A stretch of DNA of 64,000 bases, from the NCBI RefSeq assembly GCF_000299415.1, contig NZ_AMPG01000006.1, forward strand, positions 1 through 64,000, read 5' to 3'. The position numbers and the translations under genes were made by a program. This DNA comes from Candidatus Microthrix parvicella Bio17-1. Lineage in GTDB: Bacteria; Actinomycetota; Acidimicrobiia; Acidimicrobiales; Microtrichaceae. The notes beneath the pieces were generated by a model, which worked only from the letters and a program-made list of their open reading frames with translations, made no database searches and was not told the DNA's origin. Numbering within the stretch: position 1 is the first letter of the stretch; each line of letters starts with the position of its first letter. Shown one piece after another: positions 35,426 through 44,600 of this stretch.

Positions 35426-37537
35426 ATGACGATCGTTGAACCAGACAAGAAAGACCTCCCGGCAACCGTCGACCCAGACGGCAACGGCTCGGGGGCCTTA
35501 GTGCCATCCACCAACGGAGCGCAGCCGGCGCGGCCTCTTGGCGTCTTCACCCGCCCGCAGAGCACCACCGGTTGGCGCTCTTGGATCACCACGGTGGACC
35601 ACAAGCGCATCGGCATCATGTATGCCTGCACGGCCATGGTGTTCTTCGTGATCGGCGGGAGCGAAGCGTTGCTGATTCGTGCGCAACTTGCTGCGCCGGG
35701 TCAGAAGTTGCTGTCAGCCGACCTGTACAACCAGGTCTTCACGATGCACGGCATCACGATGATCTTCCTCTTCATCATGCCGTTCGCTGCAGGCATCATG
35801 AACTACATCATCCCGCTGCAGATCGGTGCCAGGGATGTGGCCTTTCCCCGAATGAATGCGCTGAGCTATTGGGTCTACCTGTTTGGCGCCATCTTCGTGA
35901 ACAGCTCGTGGTTCCTCGGCGGCGGGGCCGATGGTGGCTGGTTCAACTACGCACCCAACTCCAGCGTGGTCTTTTCACCCAGCCACGGCATCGACTTTTA
36001 TGCGGTCGGTCTCCAGATCGTGGGCCTCGCCTCACTGATCGGCTCGATCAACCTCATTGTGACGGTGTTCAACATGAGGGCTCCGGGCATGACGTGGTGG
36101 CGTATTCCGACCACCACCTGGATGTCCCTCGTCACCCAGTTCCTGCTTGCATTCGCAGTGCCGGTCATTTCGGTGGCGTTGTTCCTGCTGACCTTTGACC
36201 GTCGTTTCGGCGCCACCTTCTTCAACGCATCCAAGGGTGGCGATCCGTTCCTGTGGCAGCACCTGTTCTGGATCTTCGGCCACCCCGAGGTGTACATCAT
36301 CGTGATGCCGGCCTTCGGCATCGTGTCCGACATCATCCCTGTGTTCAGCCGTAAGCCGCTGTTTGGCTATCGCTTCGTGGTGTTCTCAGGTATCGCCATC
36401 GGCTTCCTGGGCTTCGGCGTGTGGGCGCACCACATGTTCGCCTCGGGCATGGGGCCCATGTCGGTCACCGCGTTCTCGTTGGCAACCATGACCATCGCAG
36501 TACCAACCGGCGTGAAGGTGCTCAACTGGATGGCCACCATGTGGGGCGGCCGTATCCGCATGACGGTGGCCATGATGTATTCGGTTGCCTTCGTTGCCAT
36601 GTTCACCATCGGTGGACTGTCGGGCGTGACCCACGCCTTCGCCTCGGCCGACCAACAACAGACGGACACCTATTACATCGTCGCTCACTTCCATTACGTG
36701 ATCTTCGGTGGGGGAGTCTTGGGCTTCCTGGCGGCCGTCTACTACTGGTACCCGAAGATCTTCGGCTACCTGCTCCAGGAAAAGCTGGGCAAGGTTGCAT
36801 TCTGGTTCGTGTTCGTGGGTTTCAACGCCACCTTCGGGCCGATGCACGTGTTGGGCATGGAAGGTATGAGCCGCCGGATCTTCACCTACAGCGACTACCA
36901 GGGTTTCAACCTCTGGAACATGGTGGCCAGTATCGGCGCCTACACCATGGCCATCGGCGTTGCCCTGTTCCTCTACAACGTCTACTCCAGCTACAAGGCT
37001 CACAAGGCCAACCCGGTAGCCGTCGGGCCGGACCCATGGGACGCCCGAACCCTGGAGTGGACCATCCCGTGCCCCACTCCCGAGTACAACTATGACCCGA
37101 TCCCCACCGTGCACGAGCTCGACGAGGCCTGGTACCTGAAGTACGGCCACGATGAGGACGGCCGCCCGGTGCGTATCGCAAACATCGAGGATGTCGCACA
37201 GAAGGGCGATTCGGTCGGCGTGCACCTTCCGTCGCCGTCCTACCAGCCCATCCTGCTGGCCTCGGGCCTGCCGTTCATCGGTTACGGGGTCATCTTCAAC
37301 CTGTGGTTTGCCGTGCTCGGCGCTGCGCTGGTCATCGCCGGCATGGTCGGCTGGGCGTTGGAACCACCCGATGACGTCGATACAGCTCACGATGCGCACC
37401 ACGACGTCGGCCCCTCCGAGGATGCCGAGACGGCCCTCTCCGACGGGTCGGATCAGGACGAGCCAACCGACGCAGCTGCCGCCGACATGCAGGTGAGCGA
37501 CGCGAAGGTTGCAACCGAGGAGCCCGCCAATGTCTGA
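35426..37537 (+). CDS. ctaD: Cytochrome c oxidase subunit I
   Basis: This 703-residue subunit is the catalytic core. All ligands are present: His108 and His423 for heme a, His421 for heme a3, and His286, His335 and His336 for CuB, with the cross-linking Tyr290. Glu288 (HPEVY) and the K-channel Lys364 (PTGVKVLNW) mark an A-type proton-pumping enzyme. After helix XII a long extension adds DARTLEWTIPCPTPEYNY, a further pair of hydrophobic segments (~605-650) and an acidic tail. A gaagga site precedes the ATG. Confidence 0.97.
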   Translation: MTIVEPDKKDLPATVDPDGNGSGALVPSTNGAQPARPLGVFTRPQSTTGWRSWITTVDHKRIGIMYACTAMVFFVIGGSEALLIRAQLAAPGQKLLSADLYNQVFTMHGITMIFLFIMPFAAGIMNYIIPLQIGARDVAFPRMNALSYWVYLFGAIFVNSSWFLGGGADGGWFNYAPNSSVVFSPSHGIDFYAVGLQIVGLASLIGSINLIVTVFNMRAPGMTWWRIPTTTWMSLVTQFLLAFAVPVISVALFLLTFDRRFGATFFNASKGGDPFLWQHLFWIFGHPEVYIIVMPAFGIVSDIIPVFSRKPLFGYRFVVFSGIAIGFLGFGVWAHHMFASGMGPMSVTAFSLATMTIAVPTGVKVLNWMATMWGGRIRMTVAMMYSVAFVAMFTIGGLSGVTHAFASADQQQTDTYYIVAHFHYVIFGGGVLGFLAAVYYWYPKIFGYLLQEKLGKVAFWFVFVGFNATFGPMHVLGMEGMSRRIFTYSDYQGFNLWNMVASIGAYTMAIGVALFLYNVYSSYKAHKANPVAVGPDPWDARTLEWTIPCPTPEYNYDPIPTVHELDEAWYLKYGHDEDGRPVRIANIEDVAQKGDSVGVHLPSPSYQPILLASGLPFIGYGVIFNLWFAVLGAALVIAGMVGWALEPPDDVDTAHDAHHDVGPSEDAETALSDGSDQDEPTDAAAADMQVSDAKVATEEPANV

Positions 37538-38180
37538 TACCGCCACGATCACTGCGGGCGCTGACGGCTCCGAGGCCGGCCACGGTCATGGAGCGGTCCA
37601 TGACACCGGCACCGGCGTCTCCAACGAGAAGTTGGGCATGTGGGTGTTTCTCGGCTCGGACTGCATGCTCTTCGGTGGCTTGATCTCCACCTACCTGCTG
37701 TACAAGAACCGCCCGCTTGCACCTGGCATCTCCGGGTCCACCGAGCGAATCTCCGATGTGTTCGACATTGCGTTCACCTCGGCCAGTTCGTTCGTGTTGC
37801 TTATGAGCTCGCTGACCATGGTGTTGGCGGTGACCTCAATCGCACGCGGTGACCATCACCGCCTGCGGCTCTGGCTGGGAACCACAGCGTTTCTTGGTGC
37901 GATCTTCATCGGTGGTCAGGTGTACGAGTTCACCGAGTTCGTCAGGGAGGGTTTCGGCTACACGACCAACGTGTCGTCGTCGGCATTCTTCACTCTCACC
38001 GGGTTTCACGGTGTCCACGTCAGTTTCGGCATCCTCATGCTGCTGACGTTGCTGGTGCTGTCGTTCAAGGACCGGATCCCCCAATCCAAGGCCGAGTCGG
38101 TGGAGATCATCGGCTTGTATTGGCACTTCGTCGATGTGGTGTGGATTCTCATCTTCACCGTCGTCTACCTGATCAAGTAG
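37530..38180 (+). CDS. ctaE: Cytochrome c oxidase subunit III
   Basis: This is a 216-residue membrane subunit with about five helices: KLGMWVFLGSDCMLFGGLIS, FHGVHVSFGILML and the terminal LYWHFVDVVWILIFTVVYL (partial). It stabilises subunit I and its proton uptake. The ATG overlaps the ctaD stop by eight bases, with gagga upstream. A longer frame from 37509 is not supported. Confidence 0.95.
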   Translation: MSDTATITAGADGSEAGHGHGAVHDTGTGVSNEKLGMWVFLGSDCMLFGGLISTYLLYKNRPLAPGISGSTERISDVFDIAFTSASSFVLLMSSLTMVLAVTSIARGDHHRLRLWLGTTAFLGAIFIGGQVYEFTEFVREGFGYTTNVSSSAFFTLTGFHGVHVSFGILMLLTLLVLSFKDRIPQSKAESVEIIGLYWHFVDVVWILIFTVVYLIK

Positions 38181-38191
38181 GAGCGTCTCCC

Positions 38192-38680
38192 GTGAGCACC
38201 ACCAGCCCTGAAGACTCGGGTTCGTCCAGCATCGAGTCACTACCCGGCTCGCCATTCAGCGAGCACGACACGCTGACCGCCGCTGAAATGGCCACCCTTG
38301 AGGCCGATCCCGGCCTCGATCGCATGGTGCACCACTCCGACATGATCTATGTCAAGGTTGGCGCATTGCTGGCGGTGCTGACCGCCATCGAGATCGCACT
38401 GCCCGAACTCCTCGACAACGGCAGGATCTATGGTCCGATCCTGATGGTCTTGATGTTGATCAAGTTCCTCATGGTGGCCGGGTTCTTTATGCACCTGCGC
38501 TATGAGAGCAAAGTGCTGAGCAGGGTGTTCTACGGGGGCGCCATCGCTGCGGTGATCGTGTACACCGCCGTGCTCTCCGTCTTTGTGTTCTGGGTGGACT
38601 CGGGCATCCCGGAGTTCAATGACCCACCGCCTCCGCAGACGACGGTGCCCCTTGACGCGGCGCTCACACCCGGCGGATAG
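38192..38680 (+). CDS. ctaF: Cytochrome c oxidase subunit IV-like protein
   Basis: This is a 162-residue protein with three membrane helices (YVKVGALLAVLTAIEIALPE; ILMVLMLIKFLMVAGFFMHL; a third ending VFVFWV), the pattern of the prokaryotic COX4 family. The MHLRYES motif after helix 2 is characteristic. The GTG start has aggag eight bases before it. It is the last gene of the oxidase operon. Confidence 0.87.
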   Translation: MSTTSPEDSGSSSIESLPGSPFSEHDTLTAAEMATLEADPGLDRMVHHSDMIYVKVGALLAVLTAIEIALPELLDNGRIYGPILMVLMLIKFLMVAGFFMHLRYESKVLSRVFYGGAIAAVIVYTAVLSVFVFWVDSGIPEFNDPPPPQTTVPLDAALTPGG

Positions 38681-38717
38681 CCAAGACCTTTAGCCGTCCC
38701 AGCGAAAGGTCTTGGCT
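38679..38717. terminator. Bidirectional terminator between the oxidase operon and the ABC operon
   Basis: agccaagaccttt and aaaggtcttggct form a perfect 13-bp stem with a 13-base loop. The stem covers the end of ctaF on one strand and the end of the permease gene on the other, so it can stop both convergent transcripts. Confidence 0.8.
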
Positions 38718-39415
38718 GCGACGAGCGGTGCCCCGATCGCCCACAAGGTGAGCACCAGCCAGAGTGGGCCCGTGGCGAATTTCTCAGGGCCCATGGTGGT
38801 GATGACCAGGCCGGAGAGTGACGCTGCGGGAAGGCCATGAGCCAGGGCGGCGAGCGGGCCGGGGAATTTCTCCAGAGGTACCACCATGCCGCCGATGAGC
38901 AGCAGCACCAGGTACACGCTGTTGGTGGCCGCCAGATTTGCCAGTGCGGGAAGCGCGCCCGCCAGAGCCAGGCCGATGCCGGCGAAGGCAGCCGTGCCGA
39001 GCGCAAGGGCCACGATGCCCAGCGGCCAGGTGGCGGGAGGCCGCCAGCCGAGGGCCGCACCGACGGCGCCCAGCATGGCCACCTGGCCCACTTCAATGGT
39101 GGCCACTGTGGCCACTTTGGCGGCCAACCAGCGGCCACGCCCCAGCGGGGTGGCACCGAGGCGCTTCAGGACGCCGTAGTTGCGGTCGAATCCCGTGCCG
39201 ATGCCAAGGCTGACCATGGAGGTCGACATCACGGCCAGCGCCATCGTGGCCGGGGTGAGGTAGTCCACCGCTTTGACGCCGTCGAAGCTCACCACGTCGA
39301 TTTGGCTGAAGAAGACCAGGATGCCCAACGGAATGCCCACCGACACCAGCAGTTGCTCGCCCTGGCGCATCGCCAGAGTCAACTCGGCTCGCCACTGTGA
39401 CAGGAAGGGTTTCAT
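38690..39415 (-). CDS. ABC-2 type transporter permease
   Basis: This is a 241-residue permease with six membrane segments (for example GIPLGILVFFSQ, ATMALAVMSTSMVSLGIGTGF, VYLVLLLIGGMVVPLEKFP, partial). The loop FDRNYGVLKRLGATPLGRGRW is typical of ABC-2 exporters of the DrrB/NatB type. Its start overlaps the stop of the ATPase gene by four bases. The cargo is unknown. In mycobacteria a similar exporter lies beside ctaA/ctaB. Confidence 0.9.
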   Translation of the reverse strand: MKPFLSQWRAELTLAMRQGEQLLVSVGIPLGILVFFSQIDVVSFDGVKAVDYLTPATMALAVMSTSMVSLGIGTGFDRNYGVLKRLGATPLGRGRWLAAKVATVATIEVGQVAMLGAVGAALGWRPPATWPLGIVALALGTAAFAGIGLALAGALPALANLAATNSVYLVLLLIGGMVVPLEKFPGPLAALAHGLPAASLSGLVITTMGPEKFATGPLWLVLTLWAIGAPLVAAKTFRWDG

Positions 39416-40383
39416 CGGCCCTCACGGTCGGGGGTGGTGGACGGCGTGTCGGGTTGAGTTACTCCAGCGGCTGCGCTGCTTGCCTCACCCGTCAGGCGCA
39501 GAAAGACATCGTCGAGCCGCTTACGGCCGGCTCGGAGGTCGGCCAACGTCACGTCCCATTCGGCCAGCGTGGACGTGAGGGCCGCCACCAGTTGCGGGGT
39601 GCCGGCGGCGGCCACCAGATACTCGCCCCGGCTGGGCTCGGTCACGTCGACTCCCAAGCGTCGCGACAACTCGTTGGTGTCCAGGTGCGGATCAGCCCCG
39701 AAACGCACCTCCTCACCAGACTCAAGGCGCAGCAACTCGTCGGGTGCCCCGGAGGCAACCACGACGCCCCGGTCGACGATCACGATGTGGTCGGCCAGGC
39801 TCTGCGCCTCGTCCAGGTCGTGGGTGCTCAGCACGACGGCGACACCGTCGTCTCGCAGTTGTGAGATGAGCGAGCGGATCAGCAACCGTCCTTCAAGGTC
39901 GACTCCGGCCGACGGCTCGTCGAGGAACGCCACACGAGGGCGGCCGATCAGAGCCAAGGCCAAGGAAAGCCGTTGCTGCTCGCCACCGGAGAGCCTGCCC
40001 CAGGTTGAGCGGGCGCGATGGGTCAGCGATACCTGCTCAAGGAGCTGGTCCGGGTCGAGAGGATCGTCATAGAAGCCGGCGAACTGCACCAGCACATCAC
40101 GAGGACGTTGGTGGCGTGGTAGGCCCGAGCCCTGCAACATCACACCGATGCGCTCCGTGACCGCCTGATGGTCGGCGATCGGGTCAAGGCCATCGACACG
40201 AACCCGCCCGGAGGCTGGTCGGCGATAACCCTCGCAACACTCGATGGTGGAGGTTTTCCCGGCGCCGTTGGGGCCAAGCACCGCCGTGACGGCACCGAAG
40301 TCGGCGGTCAGCGAGAGCCCGCTGACCGCTTCGAGCTCGCCGTAGCGGATATGTAGATCGTCGACCTCAACGGCGATTCCCAA
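39412..40383 (-). CDS. ABC transporter ATP-binding protein
   Basis: This is a 323-residue ATPase. Walker A is GPNGAGKT (37-44), the signature LSGGEQQR (131-138), Walker B VAFLDEP (151-157), and the switch His is in STHDLDEA. A ~100-residue C-terminal domain with DLRAGRKRLDDVFLRLTGE follows, as in drug and lipid exporters of the DrrA type. A TTG start is inferred. TAGCGT lies eight bases before it, suggesting a leaderless mRNA. Confidence 0.92.
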   Translation of the reverse strand: MGIAVEVDDLHIRYGELEAVSGLSLTADFGAVTAVLGPNGAGKTSTIECCEGYRRPASGRVRVDGLDPIADHQAVTERIGVMLQGSGLPRHQRPRDVLVQFAGFYDDPLDPDQLLEQVSLTHRARSTWGRLSGGEQQRLSLALALIGRPRVAFLDEPSAGVDLEGRLLIRSLISQLRDDGVAVVLSTHDLDEAQSLADHIVIVDRGVVVASGAPDELLRLESGEEVRFGADPHLDTNELSRRLGVDVTEPSRGEYLVAAAGTPQLVAALTSTLAEWDVTLADLRAGRKRLDDVFLRLTGEASSAAAGVTQPDTPSTTPDREGR

Positions 40384-40504
40384 GGGAGACGACGCTACCT
40401 TCGCACCGGCCAGGGAACTCAGTCGGCGTGGTGTTGTGCATTTCGGGTGGCCGGGAGTTTCAGCGCGAACGAAACGTCGGGGCCCGTGCCCGGACTGCTG
40501 CTCG

Positions 40505-40510
40505 TAAGAT
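40505..40510 (+). promoter_or_regulatory. -10 element of the HAD phosphatase gene
   Basis: TAAGAT is seven bases before the ATG at 40518, another leaderless-type arrangement. It supports that start over a longer frame from 40428. Confidence 0.5.
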
Positions 40511-40517
40511 CGGTGAG

Positions 40518-41264
40518 ATGTCCGAACCGACGGAGCCTCTGGCAGTGCCTCTTGACGGGAACCTCGCTGATCCCCTCAACGGAGCGGTGGTGTTGTTCGA
40601 TGTCGACGGCACCTTGGTGGATTCCGCTCCAGCAATCACCCACTGCCTGGCCCGTGCCATCGAGTCGGTTGGCCTGGAAGCACCGCCAATGGAGGCCTTG
40701 GGGGCCGACATCGGCCCGCCCTTGGAGGAGGCGCTGTCGGCCCACGGCGTCCCAGGCGAAGCGATGGAACAGGCAAAGGCCACCTATCGAAGCTGTTACG
40801 CCACCGAGGGGCTCGAGCGCAGCGCGTTGTACCCGGGTGTTGCGGCGATGCTGGCGGATCTTGGCTCTGCCGGCCTGCGCATGGCGACAGCAACATCCAA
40901 GCGGGTGGCCATGGCAACCGACGTGTGCCGGCATCTGGGGATCCTGGACCACTTCGAAGTGATCGGTGGCGCCGATGAATGGGGCCGCCTGCACAAGCCC
41001 CAGATCCTCAGCTGGACCTTGGATCAGATGGGCGGTGCGCCGGCGGGGCGGACGGCGATGGTGGGTGATCGCCGATTCGACATCGAAGGAGGAACGGCCC
41101 ACGGGTTGCCGTCGATCGGCGTGCTGTGGGGGTACGGCACGTCAACGGAGTTGCAGGCCGCCGGCGCCGCCATGACGGTGTCCGAACCCGGCCGGTTGCC
41201 CGGCGCGCTGGTCGCTGTGATCCGTGACGGCGAACCAGGCCGCGTTGGTGGGTCACGCTGGTAG
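40518..41264 (+). CDS. HAD phosphatase, phosphoglycolate-phosphatase-like
   Basis: This is a 248-residue protein. FDVDGTLVDS has both catalytic aspartates. A helical cap follows. Motif II is ATATSKR, the motif III Lys is in HKPQILSW, and motif IV is MVGDRRFDIEGG. This matches the Gph/PGMB branch that hydrolyses phosphoglycolate or other small phosphates. The exact substrate is not determinable. It lies between the divergent ABC operon and serS. Confidence 0.88.
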   Translation: MSEPTEPLAVPLDGNLADPLNGAVVLFDVDGTLVDSAPAITHCLARAIESVGLEAPPMEALGADIGPPLEEALSAHGVPGEAMEQAKATYRSCYATEGLERSALYPGVAAMLADLGSAGLRMATATSKRVAMATDVCRHLGILDHFEVIGGADEWGRLHKPQILSWTLDQMGGAPAGRTAMVGDRRFDIEGGTAHGLPSIGVLWGYGTSTELQAAGAAMTVSEPGRLPGALVAVIRDGEPGRVGGSRW

Positions 41265-41346
41265 ACGCGTGTGGCGCCACGGTTGGTTGACCTGACCTGA
41301 TATCGGCCACCGCCGAAGTCGTTCGGACCGAGGGCGCTCCTGCCGC

Positions 41347-41352
41347 TACCGT
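41347..41352 (+). promoter_or_regulatory. -10 element of serS
   Basis: TACCGT is seven bases before the serS ATG, and no Shine-Dalgarno is present. Confidence 0.5.
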
Positions 41353-41359
41353 CTCCGGC

Positions 41360-42646
41360 ATGCTGGACGTCCGCACGCTTCGCACCGATCTTGACGGCGT
41401 TACGGCGGCGCTTGCCCGCCGTGGGGACGAGTCCCTTGACGCGGACGTGGTCAGGGCCGCAGCCATGGATGCGGAAATGCGTCGCTTGGCCGCCGAACGA
41501 GATCAGCTGCGTGGCAGGGTCAATACCCTCTCCAAGGAGGTCGGCGCGCTCTTCCGGGAGGGTAGACGGGACGAGGCCGAGGGCCTCCAGGCCGAGAGCC
41601 GCTCGTTGGGGGACCGCGAGAAGGAGTTCGATGCTCAGGCGGACGCCGTCGCCGCGGAGTTGCGCTCGCTGTTACTGGTGATACCCAACGTGCCCCATCC
41701 GGAAGCGCCCGATGGTGCCGGCGACGCTGACAACCCGGTGCTCCAATGCGGTGGGCCGGATCCTGCCGGCTACGGTGCCGCCCAGCGTGTGCCCCACTGG
41801 GACATCGGCGCCGACCTGGAGATCCTCGACACCGAGCGGGCCACGAAGTTGAGCGGCGCCATGTTCAGCCTGCTGCGCGGGGCGGGCGCCACGCTCAGCA
41901 GGGCCCTCACCCAGTACGGCCTGGACCGCAACGCCGATGCGTTCGTCGAGATCCGTCCACCGTCGTTGGTGACCAGTGAAACGCTGACCGCCACCGGGCA
42001 GCTCCCGAAGTTTGCCGATGACGCGTATCACCTGGAACGGGACGACCTCTGGGCGATTCCCACCGGCGAGGTACCGCTCACGTCGATGCACCGCGACGAG
42101 GTACTCGCCGAGTCGGACCTCCCGCTGCGTTACATGACCGCTACTCCGTGCTACCGGCGCGAAGCTGGTTCGGCCGGCCGTGACACCCGGGGCATGCTCC
42201 GTAGCCATGAGTTCGACAAGGTTGAGATTTTGGCCTTCTCGACCCCCGAGCAGGCGCCTGCCATGTTCGAGGAGTTGCTGAACCGTGCACTCGATGGAAT
42301 CCGGGATCTGGGTCTCAGTTGGCGCACGGTTGACATCTGCGTCGGAGATCTCGGCCAGAGCCACCATCGGAGCATCGACATCGAGGTGTATGCGCCGGGG
42401 GCCGATGCCTGGCTGGAAGTGTCATCGGTGTCCTGGTTCAGCGACTACCAGGCGCGCCGGGCCAACATCCGATACAAGGGTGATGGCGGTGGTGGCACAC
42501 ATCTGGTGCACACGCTCAATGGCTCGGCGCTGGCCGTGCCGCGGGTGTGGGCCGCCATCTTGGAGAGCAACCGCAATGACGACGGCACCGTGAATGTGCC
42601 TGAACCGCTCCGCCCCTACATGCGGGGCATCACTCGGCTGGGGTAG
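41360..42646 (+). CDS. serS: Seryl-tRNA synthetase
   Basis: This 428-residue class II synthetase charges tRNA-Ser. The N-terminal coiled-coil arm (~1-105, MLDVRTLRTDLDGVTAALARR onward, partial) binds the long variable arm. The catalytic core has motif 2 (TPCYRREAGSAGRDTRGM, SHEFDKVE) and motif 3 (LNGSALAVPRVWAAILE). The C-terminus PYMRGITRLG is near family norm. It overlaps the convergent maf gene by 17 bases. Confidence 0.97.
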   Translation: MLDVRTLRTDLDGVTAALARRGDESLDADVVRAAAMDAEMRRLAAERDQLRGRVNTLSKEVGALFREGRRDEAEGLQAESRSLGDREKEFDAQADAVAAELRSLLLVIPNVPHPEAPDGAGDADNPVLQCGGPDPAGYGAAQRVPHWDIGADLEILDTERATKLSGAMFSLLRGAGATLSRALTQYGLDRNADAFVEIRPPSLVTSETLTATGQLPKFADDAYHLERDDLWAIPTGEVPLTSMHRDEVLAESDLPLRYMTATPCYRREAGSAGRDTRGMLRSHEFDKVEILAFSTPEQAPAMFEELLNRALDGIRDLGLSWRTVDICVGDLGQSHHRSIDIEVYAPGADAWLEVSSVSWFSDYQARRANIRYKGDGGGGTHLVHTLNGSALAVPRVWAAILESNRNDDGTVNVPEPLRPYMRGITRLG

Positions 42647-43274
42647 CGGCAAGACCCTCTGGGGATTCGGGATGGCACGGAACGGTGACACCGGCCATGC
42701 GGAGGAGCCGTCGGGTCGACGCGAGATCCAGGCCGATCACCGTGTCTCGACGGCCTTCGATGTGGTCGACGAAAGCCCCACCACCGCCCTGGATGGCGTA
42801 CGCGCCCGCCTTGTCCATCGGTTCGCCGGTGGCGACGTAGGAGTCGATCTCGGCGCGGCTCAGCGGGCGGAAGGTGACCTTGGTGGCGGACAAGGCGCCA
42901 CGGGGCTCCGAGAGGTCACCATCACCGGCGCGGGATATCACGGCCTGGGCTGTCAAAACCTGGTGTGTGCCGTCGGACAGCAGGGCCAACGTCGCCGCAG
43001 CGTCGGCCGGACCGCCCGGCTTTCCCAGAACCCGGTGCCCCAGCACCACAACGGTGTCGGCGCCCAAGGCCACCTCGCCGGGCCCGACCGAGGCGCCCGC
43101 TTTGAGTGCGGCCAACCTGGTCACGTAGCGGCCCGGACCCTCGTCAGGGTGCCGGGCCTCGTCGACGTTGGGTGGCCGCACCACGGGATGCAGCCCCAGC
43201 GTGGCCAACAGCTCGAGCCGTCGGGGTGACCCACTCGCCAACACGAGGGTGGGAGGCGGCACCGGGTCAGCCAC
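42630..43274 (-). CDS. maf: Maf-family nucleotide pyrophosphatase
   Basis: This 214-residue protein belongs to a house-cleaning family that hydrolyses non-canonical or modified nucleoside triphosphates. LASGSPRRLELLATLG opens it. The catalytic Asp is in LGADTVVVL, and the GEPMDKAGAYAIQGGGGAFV motif (partial) is intact. Whether it prefers dTTP/UTP or others is not clear. Its GTG start overlaps the upstream dus gene by eight bases. Confidence 0.93.
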   Translation of the reverse strand: MADPVPPPTLVLASGSPRRLELLATLGLHPVVRPPNVDEARHPDEGPGRYVTRLAALKAGASVGPGEVALGADTVVVLGHRVLGKPGGPADAAATLALLSDGTHQVLTAQAVISRAGDGDLSEPRGALSATKVTFRPLSRAEIDSYVATGEPMDKAGAYAIQGGGGAFVDHIEGRRDTVIGLDLASTRRLLRMAGVTVPCHPESPEGLAATPAE

Positions 43275-44517
43275 CCGAGGTGAAGGCCTCGGCCGCCGGG
43301 TCGAGGCGGGGATCCTCCTCGGAGTCGTTCAGCCAGCCATCGGGCAGCGCGACCCGACGCGGACCGCCGGAATGGGAGCGGACCAGCCGTTCGTTGCCGG
43401 GAATCAGCTCGGCAGCCGGGTTGAGTGAGCCAAGCAACGCCTCAACATCGGCAAGGGTGCTCACCTGCGACGCAGCTCGTCGCACCTCGCCACCGGTGGG
43501 GTAGCCCTTGAGGTACCAGCTGAGGTGCTTGCGGAACGCGGTGATGGCCCGGTTCTCAGCGCTCTGGGGCGTGCGGGCACGCCGAGCAGCGGCTCGGCTA
43601 CGCCTGGGCGGCAGGGCCTCATGCCCGGCTCGCCACGCCACCGCCTCGCCGGCGTGCTCAAGGGCGGTGGCGCACGCCTCGCCCAGCGTTGGAGGCGGAG
43701 GTACCTCGACGCCTTCAAAAACGGCTCGGAGATCGGAGAACAGCCATGGCTTTCCCAAACAGCCGCGCCCGATCACCACTCCGGCGCACCCGGTCCGATC
43801 GATCATGTCCAACGCGTCGGTGGCCTCGAAGATGTCGCCATTGCCCAGCACCGGGACCTCCAGTGCTGCCACCAACTCGCCAATGGCCTCCCAGCGCGCG
43901 CTCGGTGCATAGAGTTGCTCGGCGGTGCGGGCGTGCAGCGCCACCCAGGCCACCCCTTCGTCCTGGGCAATGCGGCCGGCGTCGAGGAAGGTCAGGTGCT
44001 GCTCGTCGACGCCCATGCGAAACTTCACGGTGACCGGGATCGACCCGGCGGCCTCGACCGCTGAGCGGATCATTCGTGCGAACAGCGGCCGCTTGAAGGG
44101 CAATGCGGCGCCTCCGCCCAGGCGGGTCACCTTGGGGGCGGGGCAGCCGAAGTTGAGGTCGAGATGATCCAGCGGCCGGTTCGCCACCAGGTAACGCACC
44201 GCCTCGCTCAGGTAGTGCGGATCGGTGCCGTACAACTGGAGTGAGCGCAACGGCTCGGTGGGATGATGATCCAGCATGGCCAGCGTGGGGGCATGGCGCT
44301 CAACGATGGCGCGGGCCGTCACCATCTCGTTCACGCACAGCGGCGCACCACGCCGTGAACAAATGACGCGGTAGGGGGTGTCGGTGACGCCTGCCATCGG
44401 CGCCAGCACCACCGGTGGCCAGATCCGGTGCCGCCCGAGCGACAAGGCGTCCGCAGACGAGCCGGCATCGATCGAACCGGTTGCGTGCGCGGTTGTGGCT
44501 GCGACGAGGGCTGACAC
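43267..44517 (-). CDS. dus: tRNA-dihydrouridine synthase
   Basis: This is a 416-residue flavoenzyme that reduces uridines in tRNA. The FMN barrel begins VVLAPMAGVTDTPYR. The catalytic Cys is in LNFGCPAPKVTRLGGG, and KFRMG and GVVIGRGCLGKPW line the FMN site. The C-terminal tRNA-binding helical domain contains FRKHLSWYLKGYP. A GTG at 44517 is taken as start (CATACT six bases upstream). The frame extends further but is not conserved. Confidence 0.93.
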   Translation of the reverse strand: MSALVAATTAHATGSIDAGSSADALSLGRHRIWPPVVLAPMAGVTDTPYRVICSRRGAPLCVNEMVTARAIVERHAPTLAMLDHHPTEPLRSLQLYGTDPHYLSEAVRYLVANRPLDHLDLNFGCPAPKVTRLGGGAALPFKRPLFARMIRSAVEAAGSIPVTVKFRMGVDEQHLTFLDAGRIAQDEGVAWVALHARTAEQLYAPSARWEAIGELVAALEVPVLGNGDIFEATDALDMIDRTGCAGVVIGRGCLGKPWLFSDLRAVFEGVEVPPPPTLGEACATALEHAGEAVAWRAGHEALPPRRSRAAARRARTPQSAENRAITAFRKHLSWYLKGYPTGGEVRRAASQVSTLADVEALLGSLNPAAELIPGNERLVRSHSGGPRRVALPDGWLNDSEEDPRLDPAAEAFTSGG

Positions 44518-44600
44518 CCATCCAGTATGACGGTGGTTCCGATCTGCGCCACAGAAGCATTGGCCTGGCCGCAGCGCATCCGAGCGTGAAGACTGTGCCG

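Noticed and set aside
33367-35637. A 756-codon frame on the minus strand across the oxidase operon
   Set aside because: It lies antisense to well-supported ctaC and neighbouring genes, is His/Gly/Arg-rich without motifs, and is what GC-rich DNA produces opposite genes with G/C third positions.
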